Assembly: GCF_003386205.1 (NCBI RefSeq)
Contig: NZ_QRDY01000006.1
Span: 228,666 to 292,665, forward strand
DNA from: Cohnella lupini
GTDB taxonomy: Bacteria > Bacillota > Bacilli > Paenibacillales > Paenibacillaceae
Length of the DNA stretch: 64,000 bases
Direction of reading: 5' to 3'
Within the stretch, counting starts at the first letter, position 1; the number at the start of each line of letters is the position of its first letter. This document shows positions 17,543 to 25,610 of the stretch, in pieces. The notes beneath the pieces were generated by a model, which searched no databases, was not told the DNA's origin, and saw only the letters and a list, made by a program, of their open reading frames with translations. A program made the translations under genes and the position numbers.

Positions 17543-18514
17543 TTAATAACTTCGTTTAGCTACGAATCGGGCAATATCGGCTAAATTACGTTTCGCCGGA
17601 ATGTCGGGAAGCGACTCTAATGCCTTCAACGCTTTGACGATATATCTGTCAGCCAATTTCTCGGCTGTCTTGATTCCTACGCTGGATCGTACGAGCTTGA
17701 CGGCCGCCGTGGAATTCGCGACTTCTTCTTCCTTAATCAGAGCTATCTCGTTGAGCAAACGATCCTTTAACCCGTCTTCCTGTAGCGCATATAGAACCGG
17801 TAAAGTGATGTTTCCTTGACGAAGATCGCTGCCGGGCGGCTTACCTATCGCTTTCTCCGTTCCGCACAAATCCAGCAAGTCGTCCGTAATTTGGAAAGCC
17901 ATTCCTACATTGTAACCGAATTTGTACAGAGCATTGCTTAATTTAACCGGCGCGTTAGTCGCCATCGCTCCGAGCTGGCAGCTGATGGCGATTAACAACG
18001 CCGTTTTGCGTCTGATTCGGCGCAAGTAGTTCCGCACGCTCTGATCGACGTTGAAAAAGTCGCGGATCTGCTCCATTTCCCCGATGCACATCTGCACGAT
18101 AGAACCGGACAGAATCTGATGTATACGGGGCTTATCGAGTTCCGTTATAACCGTTAACGCCTTAGCGTAAATATAATCCCCGGTATACATCGCAATCCGG
18201 TTATCCCATTTCGTTTTTACGGTCAGCTGTCCTCGTCGCGTTTCCGCATCGTCGATGACGTCATCGTGAACCAACGTCGCCATATGGATCAATTCGAGAG
18301 GAACGGCCACCCGCTTGAGCGTCTCGAGTGAATAAGACCCGAACTTGCCGGAAAGCAACACGAATACGGGCCTTATCCGCTTCCCTCCAGCCTTCAGCAA
18401 GTGTTGCGACGTCTCGCTTAGAATAGGCAGATCCGAGGTCACCGTTTGGGCCATTTGATCTTCGATCGCTTGCAATTCCGACTTCATAGTTGCGTATAGC
18501 TGCATTAATTTCAT
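17543..18514 (-). CDS. hepT: Heptaprenyl diphosphate synthase, catalytic subunit
   Basis: A 323-residue trans-prenyltransferase that extends farnesyl diphosphate to the C35 menaquinone side chain, working with HepS. The first aspartate-rich motif DDVID is at 84-88 and the second DDLLD is near 218. GKRIRP, which binds isopentenyl diphosphate, is at 44-49. Unlike B. subtilis, where menG precedes it directly, three menaquinone genes (ubiA, ubiX, mqnA) lie between menG and hepT here. Confidence 0.94.
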   Translation of the reverse strand: MKLMQLYATMKSELQAIEDQMAQTVTSDLPILSETSQHLLKAGGKRIRPVFVLLSGKFGSYSLETLKRVAVPLELIHMATLVHDDVIDDAETRRGQLTVKTKWDNRIAMYTGDYIYAKALTVITELDKPRIHQILSGSIVQMCIGEMEQIRDFFNVDQSVRNYLRRIRRKTALLIAISCQLGAMATNAPVKLSNALYKFGYNVGMAFQITDDLLDLCGTEKAIGKPPGSDLRQGNITLPVLYALQEDGLKDRLLNEIALIKEEEVANSTAAVKLVRSSVGIKTAEKLADRYIVKALKALESLPDIPAKRNLADIARFVAKRSY

Positions 18515-18518
18515 AAGT

Positions 18519-19394
18519 TCACCTGTGGTTTGGTAGGTTATCCGTCACGCGCAGGATGGGCAACTCCAGAAGCTCTATGTCTCCCGTTATTAGTCCAAGC
18601 TCCTTGGCGTAGCGAAAATAAAGCTGTAGTCCCTTTAGCTGCTCTTGTCCGAAATCGTGGCACAAATTCGAGAAGTAATGATTCCAATATTCCGACGTCC
18701 CCCCGATTTGGCTCAGGGCTTTCGTAATAATCGGTTGCTTATCGCGAGAAGATTTTCTTTTACTCTCGATTAATCCTTCGTAAATGCCGGCAACGGCTTC
18801 CGGGTAACGAAGAGCCGTTTCTCTATGAACGGCCCACAATGCATAAGTCATCCATTGTCCCGTCCACAAGTTCCAAACTTCGCCTAAATCCAATACGCGG
18901 TATCCGTGGTTCGTCCAAGAGGCACGTATGGCATGATCTCCGATCAGCAACGCGGCATCGGCATTTTCCAACATTTTCTCCAAAGACGGTTCCGCGTCCT
19001 CATAGGTCGGTTTACCGCCGTAAAACTTCTCCATGATGATCTTAAGTAAATTCACCGAAGTCGCGGATGTTGTCGTCAAGGCGATTTTACCATGAATGAC
19101 CTGCTCCAGAGGAGACTTCAGAAAAAGAAGAATCGATTGAACCCGTCCGAAGGAGCTCACCGATAAGTTAGGTAGCAAATAATAGGAATCGGACGATAAT
19201 CCATAAGCATAAGAGGATATCCCGGCCATATCGATCTCGCCGGCCCTCAACTTGCGATTAAGCGTAGCGGGCATATCTGAATGTAGCTCCGCAGGTATGG
19301 AGAGTTCCGACGGATCGAAGTGATGAAAAATAGGCCAAGCGTTCGTATAGGAAATGCGCCCAAGCTTGATTGTTCTCGATGAGTCTTTATTCAT
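18519..19394 (-). CDS. mqnA: Chorismate dehydratase MqnA
   Basis: A 291-residue protein of the periplasmic-binding-like fold used by MqnA, the first enzyme of the futalosine menaquinone route, which turns chorismate into 3-enolpyruvylbenzoate. The start RISYTNAWPIFHHF and the GEIDMAGISSYAYG, LLIGDHAIRA and GEVWNLWTGQWMTYALW segments are typical. GGGGACAA precedes the ATG. It overlaps ubiX by 8 bases and sits 4 bases before hepT. Its presence implies futalosine rather than the classical MenFDHCEB route; mqnB, mqnC, mqnD and mqnE are not in the window. Confidence 0.9.
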   Translation of the reverse strand: MNKDSSRTIKLGRISYTNAWPIFHHFDPSELSIPAELHSDMPATLNRKLRAGEIDMAGISSYAYGLSSDSYYLLPNLSVSSFGRVQSILLFLKSPLEQVIHGKIALTTTSATSVNLLKIIMEKFYGGKPTYEDAEPSLEKMLENADAALLIGDHAIRASWTNHGYRVLDLGEVWNLWTGQWMTYALWAVHRETALRYPEAVAGIYEGLIESKRKSSRDKQPIITKALSQIGGTSEYWNHYFSNLCHDFGQEQLKGLQLYFRYAKELGLITGDIELLELPILRVTDNLPNHR

Positions 19395-20025
19395 TGGGTT
19401 GTCCCCATCTTTTATATAGATTGTGATGAATTCCCATGCCGTCCATGACCTTGCCTACCATGAAATGAACAATGTCTTCCAATGTCTGCGGTCCGTTATA
19501 AAAGGCCGGCATCGCGGGAATGATTCTGACGCCTAGACGGGCAAGCTTGAGCATATTCTCCAGATGAATCGCATGGAGCGGCGTTTCTCTCGGAACGATC
19601 AGAAGAGGCCGCCATTCCTTAAGCATGACATCCGCGGCTCGCGTAAGCAAATTCGTTGAGGCGCCGTTTGCTATGGCGGACAGCGTTCCCATCGAGCAAG
19701 GCATGATCGCCATTCCTTCGCATCGGAAGGAGCCGCTAGCAATGCTCGCTCCGATATCGTTGAGCGGATGATACGTGATTGCGCCTTCGGCCATCGCACC
19801 AGGGAAGGCTTCTTCCAAGCTGGCCATCCGATGCGATACGTCCCAGCCAAGCTCTTCTTTTAATACCCGCCAGCCCGCATCGGAAACGACCAAATGCAGA
19901 TGAAAACCGGCAGTCAACAATTGCCGGCATAATGTAATTCCGTATATAGCGCCGCTGGCGCCCGTTATACCGACGACCCATCGACGAGGCTCTTCGGCTT
20001 TATCTTGCTCGGTAACGGTTACCAC
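19387..20025 (-). CDS. ubiX: UbiX-family flavin prenyltransferase
   Basis: A 212-residue flavoprotein of the UbiX/Pad1 family, which attaches a dimethylallyl group to FMN to make the prenyl-FMN cofactor of UbiD-type decarboxylases. GITGASGAIYG at about 19-29 is the FMN-binding loop, and PCSMGTLSAIANG is near 108. A GTG at 20025 is the likely start. It overlaps ubiA and mqnA. In futalosine-type organisms such genes are thought to serve decarboxylation of dihydroxynaphthoate; no ubiD is in view, so this role is inferred. Confidence 0.88.
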   Translation of the reverse strand: MVTVTEQDKAEEPRRWVVGITGASGAIYGITLCRQLLTAGFHLHLVVSDAGWRVLKEELGWDVSHRMASLEEAFPGAMAEGAITYHPLNDIGASIASGSFRCEGMAIMPCSMGTLSAIANGASTNLLTRAADVMLKEWRPLLIVPRETPLHAIHLENMLKLARLGVRIIPAMPAFYNGPQTLEDIVHFMVGKVMDGMGIHHNLYKRWGQPNE

Positions 20026-20894
20026 GTCCTCACCACCACCAGGTCAATGAAAGTGAAAGCGAAGATAACCGTGCTGAGCACGCCGTTCATCGTGAAGAAA
20101 GCAGCGTTCAGCTTGCTTAAATCGTTAGGCTTGACTAGCTGATGTTCGTACAATAATAACCCCGCAGCGACGATCGTCCCCGCCAAGTACCACCAGCTTA
20201 AATCCGTCATGATCAGCAATAAGGCGAACCCCGCGGCGGTAAGGGCATGCAACGATCTGGCGATACCCAGCGCGCGTGAAATGCCGAACCTGGCAGGTAT
20301 GGAGTGCAAGCCTTCCTTGCGATCGAAGTCTACGTCCTGGCACGCATAGATCGTATCGAAGCCTGCCGTCCAAAGCGCAACCGTAACATATAAGATAATA
20401 GCCGTCCAAGTAATCCCGCCCGTTACGGCGACCCAACCGCCAAGCGGAGCTAGTCCGATCGTCAATCCGAGCACCAGATGGCAAGCCCAAGTAAACCGTT
20501 TGGTGTAAGAATAGATAACCAAGAAGAAAACCGCCAATGGCAGCAGCTTCACGGCCAAACTATTCAACTGGGCTGCAGCCCAGAACAATATGATTAGAGA
20601 AATAACGATGAATATAAGGACGTCTTTGGATTTCAACAAACCCGCGGGAATCGCCCTCATGGCCGTTCTCGGGTTTCGTCCGTCGATGGCTTTGTCGATG
20701 ACGCGGTTTAGCCCCATGGCGGCCGTCCGTGCGCCGACCATCGCGAGCAGGATCCAACCGCATTCGCTCCACTCCGGTAACCTGTTCCCTTCCGTTACGG
20801 CTCCGAGGATCGCTCCCACGAACGCAAACGGCAATGCGAATAATGTATGTTCGAACTTGATCATTTCCAGAAAAGTGCGTAGCTTCGAAATCAT
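20019..20894 (-). CDS. ubiA: UbiA-family prenyltransferase (menaquinone side-chain attachment)
   Basis: A 291-residue membrane protein with about eight hydrophobic segments. The two aspartate-rich prenyl diphosphate motifs are [15 protein letters not shown] near residue 62 and [15 protein letters not shown] near 183. The first resembles 4-hydroxybenzoate prenyltransferases (MqnP-like) rather than MenA. In this cluster it should transfer the heptaprenyl chain made by HepS/HepT to the naphthoate-type intermediate. It overlaps menG by 4 bases upstream and ubiX by 7 downstream. Confidence 0.9.
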   Translation of the reverse strand: MISKLRTFLEMIKFEHTLFALPFAFVGAILGAVTEGNRLPEWSECGWILLAMVGARTAAMGLNRVIDKAIDGRNPRTAMRAIPAGLLKSKDVLIFIVISLIILFWAAAQLNSLAVKLLPLAVFFLVIYSYTKRFTWACHLVLGLTIGLAPLGGWVAVTGGITWTAIILYVTVALWTAGFDTIYACQDVDFDRKEGLHSIPARFGISRALGIARSLHALTAAGFALLLIMTDLSWWYLAGTIVAAGLLLYEHQLVKPNDLSKLNAAFFTMNGVLSTVIFAFTFIDLVVVRTW

Positions 20895-21613
20895 GCGCCT
20901 TCAGTTCCCTTCGTTCCGACATGGAGCGCCGCAACCCCACCCGTAAGCGGATAGGCTTTTACGTTGCGCATCCCGACGGTGCGGAATAACTCTGCCAGTG
21001 CCTGCAAATCAGGGAACGTCGTCAACGACTCCGGAAGCCAGCTATATTGCTCGTACCTTCTCACGAACCATTTGCCCAGCAGAGGTAAAACTTTCTCGAA
21101 GTAAAAATAATAAATGCCCTTGAACGGTTGCCATGTCGGTTTCGAAAGCTCGAGGCACACGATTTTCCCGCCGGGCTTGACCACTCTTTTCATTTCCTTC
21201 AGCGTTTTGACAATGTCGGGAACGTTTCTAAGCCCGAAACCGATCGTAACGAAATCGAAGGAATTATCTTCGAACGGAAGCTCCATAGCGTTACCCTGAA
21301 CGAGCGAGATTTGCTCATCCAGGCCGAGCTTTTCTATTTTCGCCTGCCCGATATCGAGCATGTTCCGGCTGAAATCAAGGCCGACCGTCTTTCCTTTGCC
21401 GCTTGCCCTCGCCAGGGCGACCGTCCAATCGCAAGTTCCGCAGCACAAATCCAGCGAAGTCTGGCCTGGCTTGACTTCCATCTTGCGCATCGTGAATTTG
21501 CGCCAAGCTTTATGTCTCCTGAAGCTTAAAATATCGTTCATCATATCGTATTTCGGAGCGATGCTCTCGAACACCGCGTGTACATGCTTCTGTTTGGATT
21601 CTGCGTCCATCAT
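20891..21613 (-). CDS. menG: Demethylmenaquinone methyltransferase
   Basis: A 240-residue SAM-dependent methyltransferase (UbiE/MenG family) that catalyses the last menaquinone step. Motif I is [15 protein letters not shown] at about 54-68; GFGLRNVPD near 123 and [14 protein letters not shown] near 146 are family signatures. It starts 6 bases after the hepS stop and overlaps ubiA by 4. The hepS-menG pair is conserved with B. subtilis. Confidence 0.95.
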   Translation of the reverse strand: MMDAESKQKHVHAVFESIAPKYDMMNDILSFRRHKAWRKFTMRKMEVKPGQTSLDLCCGTCDWTVALARASGKGKTVGLDFSRNMLDIGQAKIEKLGLDEQISLVQGNAMELPFEDNSFDFVTIGFGLRNVPDIVKTLKEMKRVVKPGGKIVCLELSKPTWQPFKGIYYFYFEKVLPLLGKWFVRRYEQYSWLPESLTTFPDLQALAELFRTVGMRNVKAYPLTGGVAALHVGTKGTEGA

Positions 21614-21619
21614 TCTCTG

Positions 21620-22498
21620 TTATCCCAGCTCCTTCAATGCGGTTGCCCTCTGCTGTCCCGTCGCTTGCAGGAACGGCTCGATCAAGGGCTGCAGCTCGCG
21701 CAACAATTTGTCCGATTGAAGCCTCTGAAGCAGAGATTGCAGCTGGCCGGTTGATTGGCGCAACAAACCGTCCAATTTCTCCGCGACGTCGTATTTGTTC
21801 AATAACGATTTGATTAAATGTTGGTCCTCGCGTCGCTCGGATAACAGACGGCGATCATCCTCCGTCCCTTCCTGAAGAATGTGCCACATCCCCCAGCTGC
21901 CGTCCAACGAAGACATTTTTTCGACCTTTTGGAGTTCGTGAAGAAGCACCTCGCAGCGGCTGAATCGTTCAACGAGTTCCGGCCAAAGCCGTTCGTACAG
22001 TCCGCTCATGAAGCTCGTAAACGACAGGAAAAGCCCAGATTTAATCTCTGCGCCGTAATGTAGGTATTCCTCCGCGTTCAATTTCATTTGCTTCATCTTT
22101 CCATACAGATTCATCTTGATCCGGTTAATATTGCAGACGGCTTCGCTCAGATGGCGAATCGTCTCGATTTGTCCCGCTTGGGAAAGAAGGTGGTAGAAGC
22201 GACTGCTGAAATAATCTCCAGCCAGCACCTTCAGCTGTTGCGCTCTCATGCCGACCAGACCGTTCCTTCCGGCGTTAGGGGAATTATCTACCGTATCGTG
22301 AACGTCCAATCCCATCTGAACAAGCGAGGTCACGACCGACAGCAAGTCCCTCTGGGATGCAACGCCTGGTTGAAAGTTCAAAACGGTGTGTAGCAAAGAA
22401 ATCCTGCCCTCCGGGAATTCCGGCAATTCCGTGTGCAGGCTTATCATATCGTGGGTCATATACTTGTTCGCCATTTGGTTAATTCTTGCTTTATTCAT
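21620..22498 (-). CDS. hepS: Heptaprenyl diphosphate synthase, regulatory subunit
   Basis: A 292-residue all-helical protein matching the non-catalytic subunit that sets product length for HepT. It lacks DDxxD motifs, as expected. VQMGLDVHDTVDNSP near residue 66 and LAGDYFSSRFYHLLSQAG near 93 are recognisable. GGAGGCGG precedes the ATG, and an extended -10 (TGTTATAAT) lies at 22561-22569. HepS varies strongly between species, so identity rests partly on position next to menG. Confidence 0.85.
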   Translation of the reverse strand: MNKARINQMANKYMTHDMISLHTELPEFPEGRISLLHTVLNFQPGVASQRDLLSVVTSLVQMGLDVHDTVDNSPNAGRNGLVGMRAQQLKVLAGDYFSSRFYHLLSQAGQIETIRHLSEAVCNINRIKMNLYGKMKQMKLNAEEYLHYGAEIKSGLFLSFTSFMSGLYERLWPELVERFSRCEVLLHELQKVEKMSSLDGSWGMWHILQEGTEDDRRLLSERREDQHLIKSLLNKYDVAEKLDGLLRQSTGQLQSLLQRLQSDKLLRELQPLIEPFLQATGQQRATALKELG

Positions 22499-22560
22499 TG
22501 CTTCCGCCTCCGAACATGCTGCCAGGCACCATTAACTTTGCGTATCAATACATTTCATTT

Positions 22561-22569
22561 ATTATAACA
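22561..22569 (-). promoter_or_regulatory. Extended -10 promoter before hepS
   Basis: TGTTATAAT on the minus strand, about 65 bases upstream of hepS. No clear -35 is seen, which is acceptable for an extended -10. Confidence 0.5.
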
Positions 22570-22605
22570 TATCCTAGATAAGCTCGCATAAGACAAGGAC
22601 TTTGT

Positions 22606-23145
22606 TCATGAATTTGAAAAATTTGCGATCCAGCGCTTGCCGGATGGCGTCAGAGATAAGCGGATATTCGGGGTCTTTTCGTCATCCTGAAGCAACATCG
22701 AAGTCCAGACGCGTTCGGATAACTCCTTCTCCGTCCATTCGCTTTTGCGCGTTTCCGCGGAGAGCAGCAATCGCCGACGATCCGCGTCTCCTGAATAAAC
22801 CCTGATCAGTACTTGTTTGACGTTGCCGACCTCGGTATATGCGAATACGATCAAACGTCCCATATCCTCCCGTACGAGATCGGGTTCAGAGCCGAGCAGG
22901 TCGACCGTTAGAATCGCATGATCCCATCCGACCTTTGCTATCCGCTCCCGAAGATGGAGCTTAGACATCGCATCCACCAGGTTATCGTCCGTAAGCCATT
23001 TGGATTTATCGAACTGAAACGCCGCAACCGCTTGCCGGCGATGCTGAAGTCCCTGCTCGAACAAAGGCAATTGGCTTAAGAGCAACACGATTATCGATCC
23101 GACTATGATTAAAGCGCTCCATTGTTTCAATGGGGTAACGAACAC
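22606..23145 (-). CDS. Unidentified membrane-anchored protein
   Basis: A protein of about 179 residues with one N-terminal hydrophobic segment (WSALIIVGSIIVLLLSQLPLF) and a mixed alpha/beta exterior part, so probably anchored facing outwards. The start is uncertain. The GTG at 23145 has AAAGGGG upstream; the ATG at 23184 lies right after the mtrB terminator without a site. It sits between mtrB and hepS where B. subtilis has no gene. I do not recognise the family. Codon use is like the neighbours. Confidence 0.7.
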   Translation of the reverse strand: MFVTPLKQWSALIIVGSIIVLLLSQLPLFEQGLQHRRQAVAAFQFDKSKWLTDDNLVDAMSKLHLRERIAKVGWDHAILTVDLLGSEPDLVREDMGRLIVFAYTEVGNVKQVLIRVYSGDADRRRLLLSAETRKSEWTEKELSERVWTSMLLQDDEKTPNIRLSLTPSGKRWIANFSNS

Positions 23146-23193
23146 GGTGAAATCCCCTTTCCCGAGAGACTCCTCCTTACCCATTGTACAAAT

Positions 23194-23216
23194 AAAAAGG
23201 GCAGGCTATGCCTGCC
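23194..23216 (-). terminator. Terminator after mtrB
   Basis: GGCAGGC-ATA-GCCTGCC then CTTTTTATTT on the minus strand, about 25 bases after the mtrB stop. Confidence 0.88.
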
Positions 23217-23241
23217 GCTGCGTAGTAGTCGTCCAAAATTG

Positions 23242-23463
23242 CTATATATCCGTCTCAACCGTGCCGTGTTTGGTGAGGATCGACGCTTTCCCTCTGATTT
23301 TCATAGCCGATGTATGGTCCGTGAACTGAACGATCAGAACCTCGCCTTTATCCAGCTTCTCCGTGTGATGAAACTTCGTATCCTGACCTCTGGTCAGCCC
23401 TATGACTTGCACGCCGTTGTCCTTCGCTTTAATGACGATATATTCTTGTTGATCCGCATCCAT
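23242..23463 (-). CDS. mtrB: Tryptophan RNA-binding attenuation protein (TRAP)
   Basis: A 73-residue protein that forms an 11-mer ring, binds tryptophan and then wraps (G/U)AG-repeat [17 protein letters not shown] (20-33) is the conserved tryptophan-binding region. The RNA-contacting residues of the B. subtilis protein, Lys37, Lys56 and Arg58, correspond to Lys36, Lys55 and Arg57 here. The ATG at 23463 fits the family; ten more codons are open upstream. In B. subtilis folE (mtrA) precedes it; folE is absent here and a tRNA gene stands in its place. Its target is visible at 11488-11515. Confidence 0.95.
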   Translation of the reverse strand: MDADQQEYIVIKAKDNGVQVIGLTRGQDTKFHHTEKLDKGEVLIVQFTDHTSAMKIRGKASILTKHGTVETDI

Positions 23464-23523
23464 GGTCGAACAACCTCCCTTATTGATTACCATGATGATG
23501 GAAAAGATAGAATGATGTCAAAC

Positions 23524-23562
23524 AAAAACTGCCTTCCCGCATATTGAAGGCGAGAAAGCAGT
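23524..23562 (-). terminator. Terminator after tRNA-Pro
   Basis: A 13-base stem (ACTGCTTTCTCGC with GCGGGAAGGCAGT, G-U pairs allowed), then TTTTTG on the minus strand, between the tRNA gene and mtrB. Confidence 0.85.
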
Positions 23563-23576
23563 CTACTGTTATGTAA

Positions 23577-23653
23577 TGGTCGGAACGGAGAGATTCGAAC
23601 TCTCGACCTCACCCACCCCAAGGGTGCGCGCTACCGGGCTGCGCCACGTCCCG
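23577..23653 (-). tRNA. tRNA-Pro (anticodon GGG)
   Basis: Full cloverleaf on the minus strand. The acceptor stem CGGGACG pairs with CGTTCCG; the D arm, a CACCC/GGGTG anticodon stem with loop TTGGGGT (anticodon GGG) and a GAGAG/CTCTC T arm holding TTCGAAT follow. Discriminator A and CCA are encoded. It is a single tRNA, between hbs and mtrB. Confidence 0.95.
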
Positions 23654-23736
23654 AATAATTTACGAGAGTGATTATAGCACAGCCTATTCTAGCGATGCAA
23701 CCTGTTTATGCATGATAACCATGCACGGACCATTAC

Positions 23737-24009
23737 TTATTTGATGCCGTCTTTAAGCGCCTTGCCTGGCTTGAATGCGGGGATTTTCCCGGCCGGAATT
23801 TCGATCTCTACTCCAGTTTGCGGATTCCGTCCTTTACGAGCGGAGCGTTCGCGAACTTCGAAGTTACCAAATCCCACAAGCTGTACTTTGTCTCCGCCTT
23901 GCAGAGCTTCGGAAATAACGTCGAATACGGCGTCAACCGCTTGAGTCGCGTCTTTCTTGGATAAGTCGGCCAATTCTGCCACTTTAGTAATCAATTCGGT
24001 TTTGTTCAT
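23737..24009 (-). CDS. hbs: DNA-binding protein HU
   Basis: A 90-residue HU-family nucleoid protein starting [21 protein letters not shown]. The DNA-embracing beta arm [24 protein letters not shown] and the proline-tip segment [17 protein letters not shown] are intact. GGAGGTGAATGCT precedes the ATG at 24009; six open codons upstream overlap the site. A good sigma-A promoter lies at 24069-24098. In B. subtilis hbs lies close to spoIVA on one side and to mtrB on the other; here ten kilobases of transport genes separate it from spoIVA. Confidence 0.97.
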   Translation of the reverse strand: MNKTELITKVAELADLSKKDATQAVDAVFDVISEALQGGDKVQLVGFGNFEVRERSARKGRNPQTGVEIEIPAGKIPAFKPGKALKDGIK

Positions 24010-24068
24010 AGCATTCACCTCCCACAACGGTACGATGGCATGTTATCTGTTTATCCGTTTCAACGAAA

Positions 24069-24098
24069 ATTATACACTCCGGCTTGGCGAAGTTTCAA
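24069..24098 (-). promoter_or_regulatory. Sigma-A promoter of hbs
   Basis: TTGAAA (24093-24098), 18-base spacer, TATAAT (24069-24074) on the minus strand, about 60 bases before the HU start. Confidence 0.85.
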
Positions 24099-24156
24099 GC
24101 GGGGCGCGAATTTCGGCGATTTTCGGTATAAATAGGATAGCTTTTCTACGATTTTT

Positions 24157-24894
24157 TTACCGATTGCCATCGAGAATCGATAGCTTTACGACCGCCTGCA
24201 GGGCAGCTTGTATCTCTCGTTCGACCGCCTGGGCAACCACGTCCGTATTCGGATCGTATACTTCGGCTAAATCCGCATCCGCGTAACCGTCCAAAGCCAC
24301 AATCGCCCCGGCCCGAACGCCGCGCAAACTCGCGATTACGTAAAGCGCGGCGATCTCCATCTCGACGGCGACGGCCCCCGCTTGCTTGAATTGCTTATGC
24401 GGAAAGTCCACTACTCCCTGAAAGAACACGTCCAGAGTCACCGTAATGCCCTTCCTGACGATTCCGCCCTGTTCGGACGCGGCTTCGTATAGCGCTTCGA
24501 CCACCCGGCTGTCTCCGACCGCGGGAAATCCGTCGGGAACGAGCTGCCGGGTCAAGCCGTCCGTGCGAACGGCGGCCGTACTAACGATCAAACTGCCGGC
24601 AGGATTCTCTTCCGAGTAAGACCCCGCCGTACCGACTCGAATCAAGGTCGTGACGCCGGCCCGAATAAGCTCCTCGAAACAAATCGCTGCACCGGCCGAA
24701 CCGACGCCATGGCTTACAACGGCTACAGGCACGCCGCTTATCCGTCCTACGAACGTGCGATACTCCCGGCTGAACGAGAGCTCTCTGGCCTCTTCCAGCT
24801 TGCGAGATATGAGCTCTGCCCGCATCGGATCGCCGCAAACAAGTGCGTACGAAGGAATATCCTCCGAATGAATTTGCAATATGGGCAGGAACAC
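24157..24894 (-). CDS. Nucleoside phosphorylase (uridine/purine type)
   Basis: A 245-residue member of the PNP/UDP phosphorylase superfamily, which splits nucleosides with phosphate to base plus (deoxy)ribose 1-phosphate. CGDPMRAELISRKL near 18 is the phosphate-binding start, VSHGVGSAGAAICFEEL near 63 and VRVGTAGSYS near 86 are family signatures, and VEMEIAALY near 183 binds ribose. The GTG at 24894 has AAGGAG and follows the previous stop by one base; the longer frame upstream overlaps the oxidoreductase gene. It lies downstream of a nucleoside ABC importer, which suggests uptake and breakdown of nucleosides. Base specificity cannot be decided. Confidence 0.88.
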   Translation of the reverse strand: MFLPILQIHSEDIPSYALVCGDPMRAELISRKLEEARELSFSREYRTFVGRISGVPVAVVSHGVGSAGAAICFEELIRAGVTTLIRVGTAGSYSEENPAGSLIVSTAAVRTDGLTRQLVPDGFPAVGDSRVVEALYEAASEQGGIVRKGITVTLDVFFQGVVDFPHKQFKQAGAVAVEMEIAALYVIASLRGVRAGAIVALDGYADADLAEVYDPNTDVVAQAVEREIQAALQAVVKLSILDGNR

Positions 24895-24895
24895 T

Positions 24896-25570
24896 CTAAT
24901 CAAACTCCTTCTTCGTCCACTCGTCTTCCGGTATAGGCAGCGCCTCTCCGGAGAATCGTTGCTCCGCGAACGGATCGGCCTCGTTATGAAACCCGTTGCG
25001 TTCCCAGAACCCGGGGCGATCCTCTGCCATGAATTCGATCCGACGCACCCATTTCGCGCTTTTCCAGAAATAACGGTGCGGAACGATCGTCCGGAGGGGC
25101 CAACCATGCTTGTCGGTCAGAGGTTCGCCCGCATACCGATATGCCAGCATAACGTCATCCATGAGCAAATCCGCAAGCGGCACGTTCGTCTCGTAATCGG
25201 GATCCGCATGAAACATCACGAACTTCGCCTCCGGCTTCACTTTAATCAGAGGAAGCAGATCCCTGAACAATACGCCTTCCCATTCCGTATCCAGCTTCGA
25301 CCAGCGCGTAACGCAGTGGATGTCGCATTGGATTCGCGTTGCAGGAAGCTTAAGTATATCCTCGTAGCCGAAGGAAATTTCCTCCTCCACCTCTCCGCCA
25401 ATCGTGAGTCGCCATTCCTCCATGTCGTACCTTGGAATGTCCCCTTCGTGGAGTATAGGAAACTTTCCCGTTAAGGTTTGTCCCGGCGGACGGCGTTCCT
25501 TCAACACGGCATCGATATCCGAGGGAATTATCGCTTTCGCGTTCTTTAGACGTTCCGCTTTTCCGTGCAT
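24896..25570 (-). CDS. Molybdopterin-dependent oxidoreductase (sulfite-oxidase-like)
   Basis: A 224-residue protein with the sulfite oxidase molybdopterin fold. The molybdenum-ligating cysteine is probably the one in IQCDIHCVTRWS (near residue 86), followed by DTEWEGVLFRDLL. Further cofactor-loop segments are GWPLRTIVPHRYFWKSAKWVRRIEF near 158-182. There is no signal peptide, so it should be cytosolic, unlike MsrP. It resembles the small YuiH-type proteins. Substrate is unknown. It lies between a nucleoside transporter permease and a nucleoside phosphorylase on one strand, perhaps only by transcriptional convenience. Confidence 0.85.
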   Translation of the reverse strand: MHGKAERLKNAKAIIPSDIDAVLKERRPPGQTLTGKFPILHEGDIPRYDMEEWRLTIGGEVEEEISFGYEDILKLPATRIQCDIHCVTRWSKLDTEWEGVLFRDLLPLIKVKPEAKFVMFHADPDYETNVPLADLLMDDVMLAYRYAGEPLTDKHGWPLRTIVPHRYFWKSAKWVRRIEFMAEDRPGFWERNGFHNEADPFAEQRFSGEALPIPEDEWTKKEFD

Positions 25571-25610
25571 TTCTATTATCGCCTCCGTGTGCTAAGTTGC
25601 CTTCTGCCTT

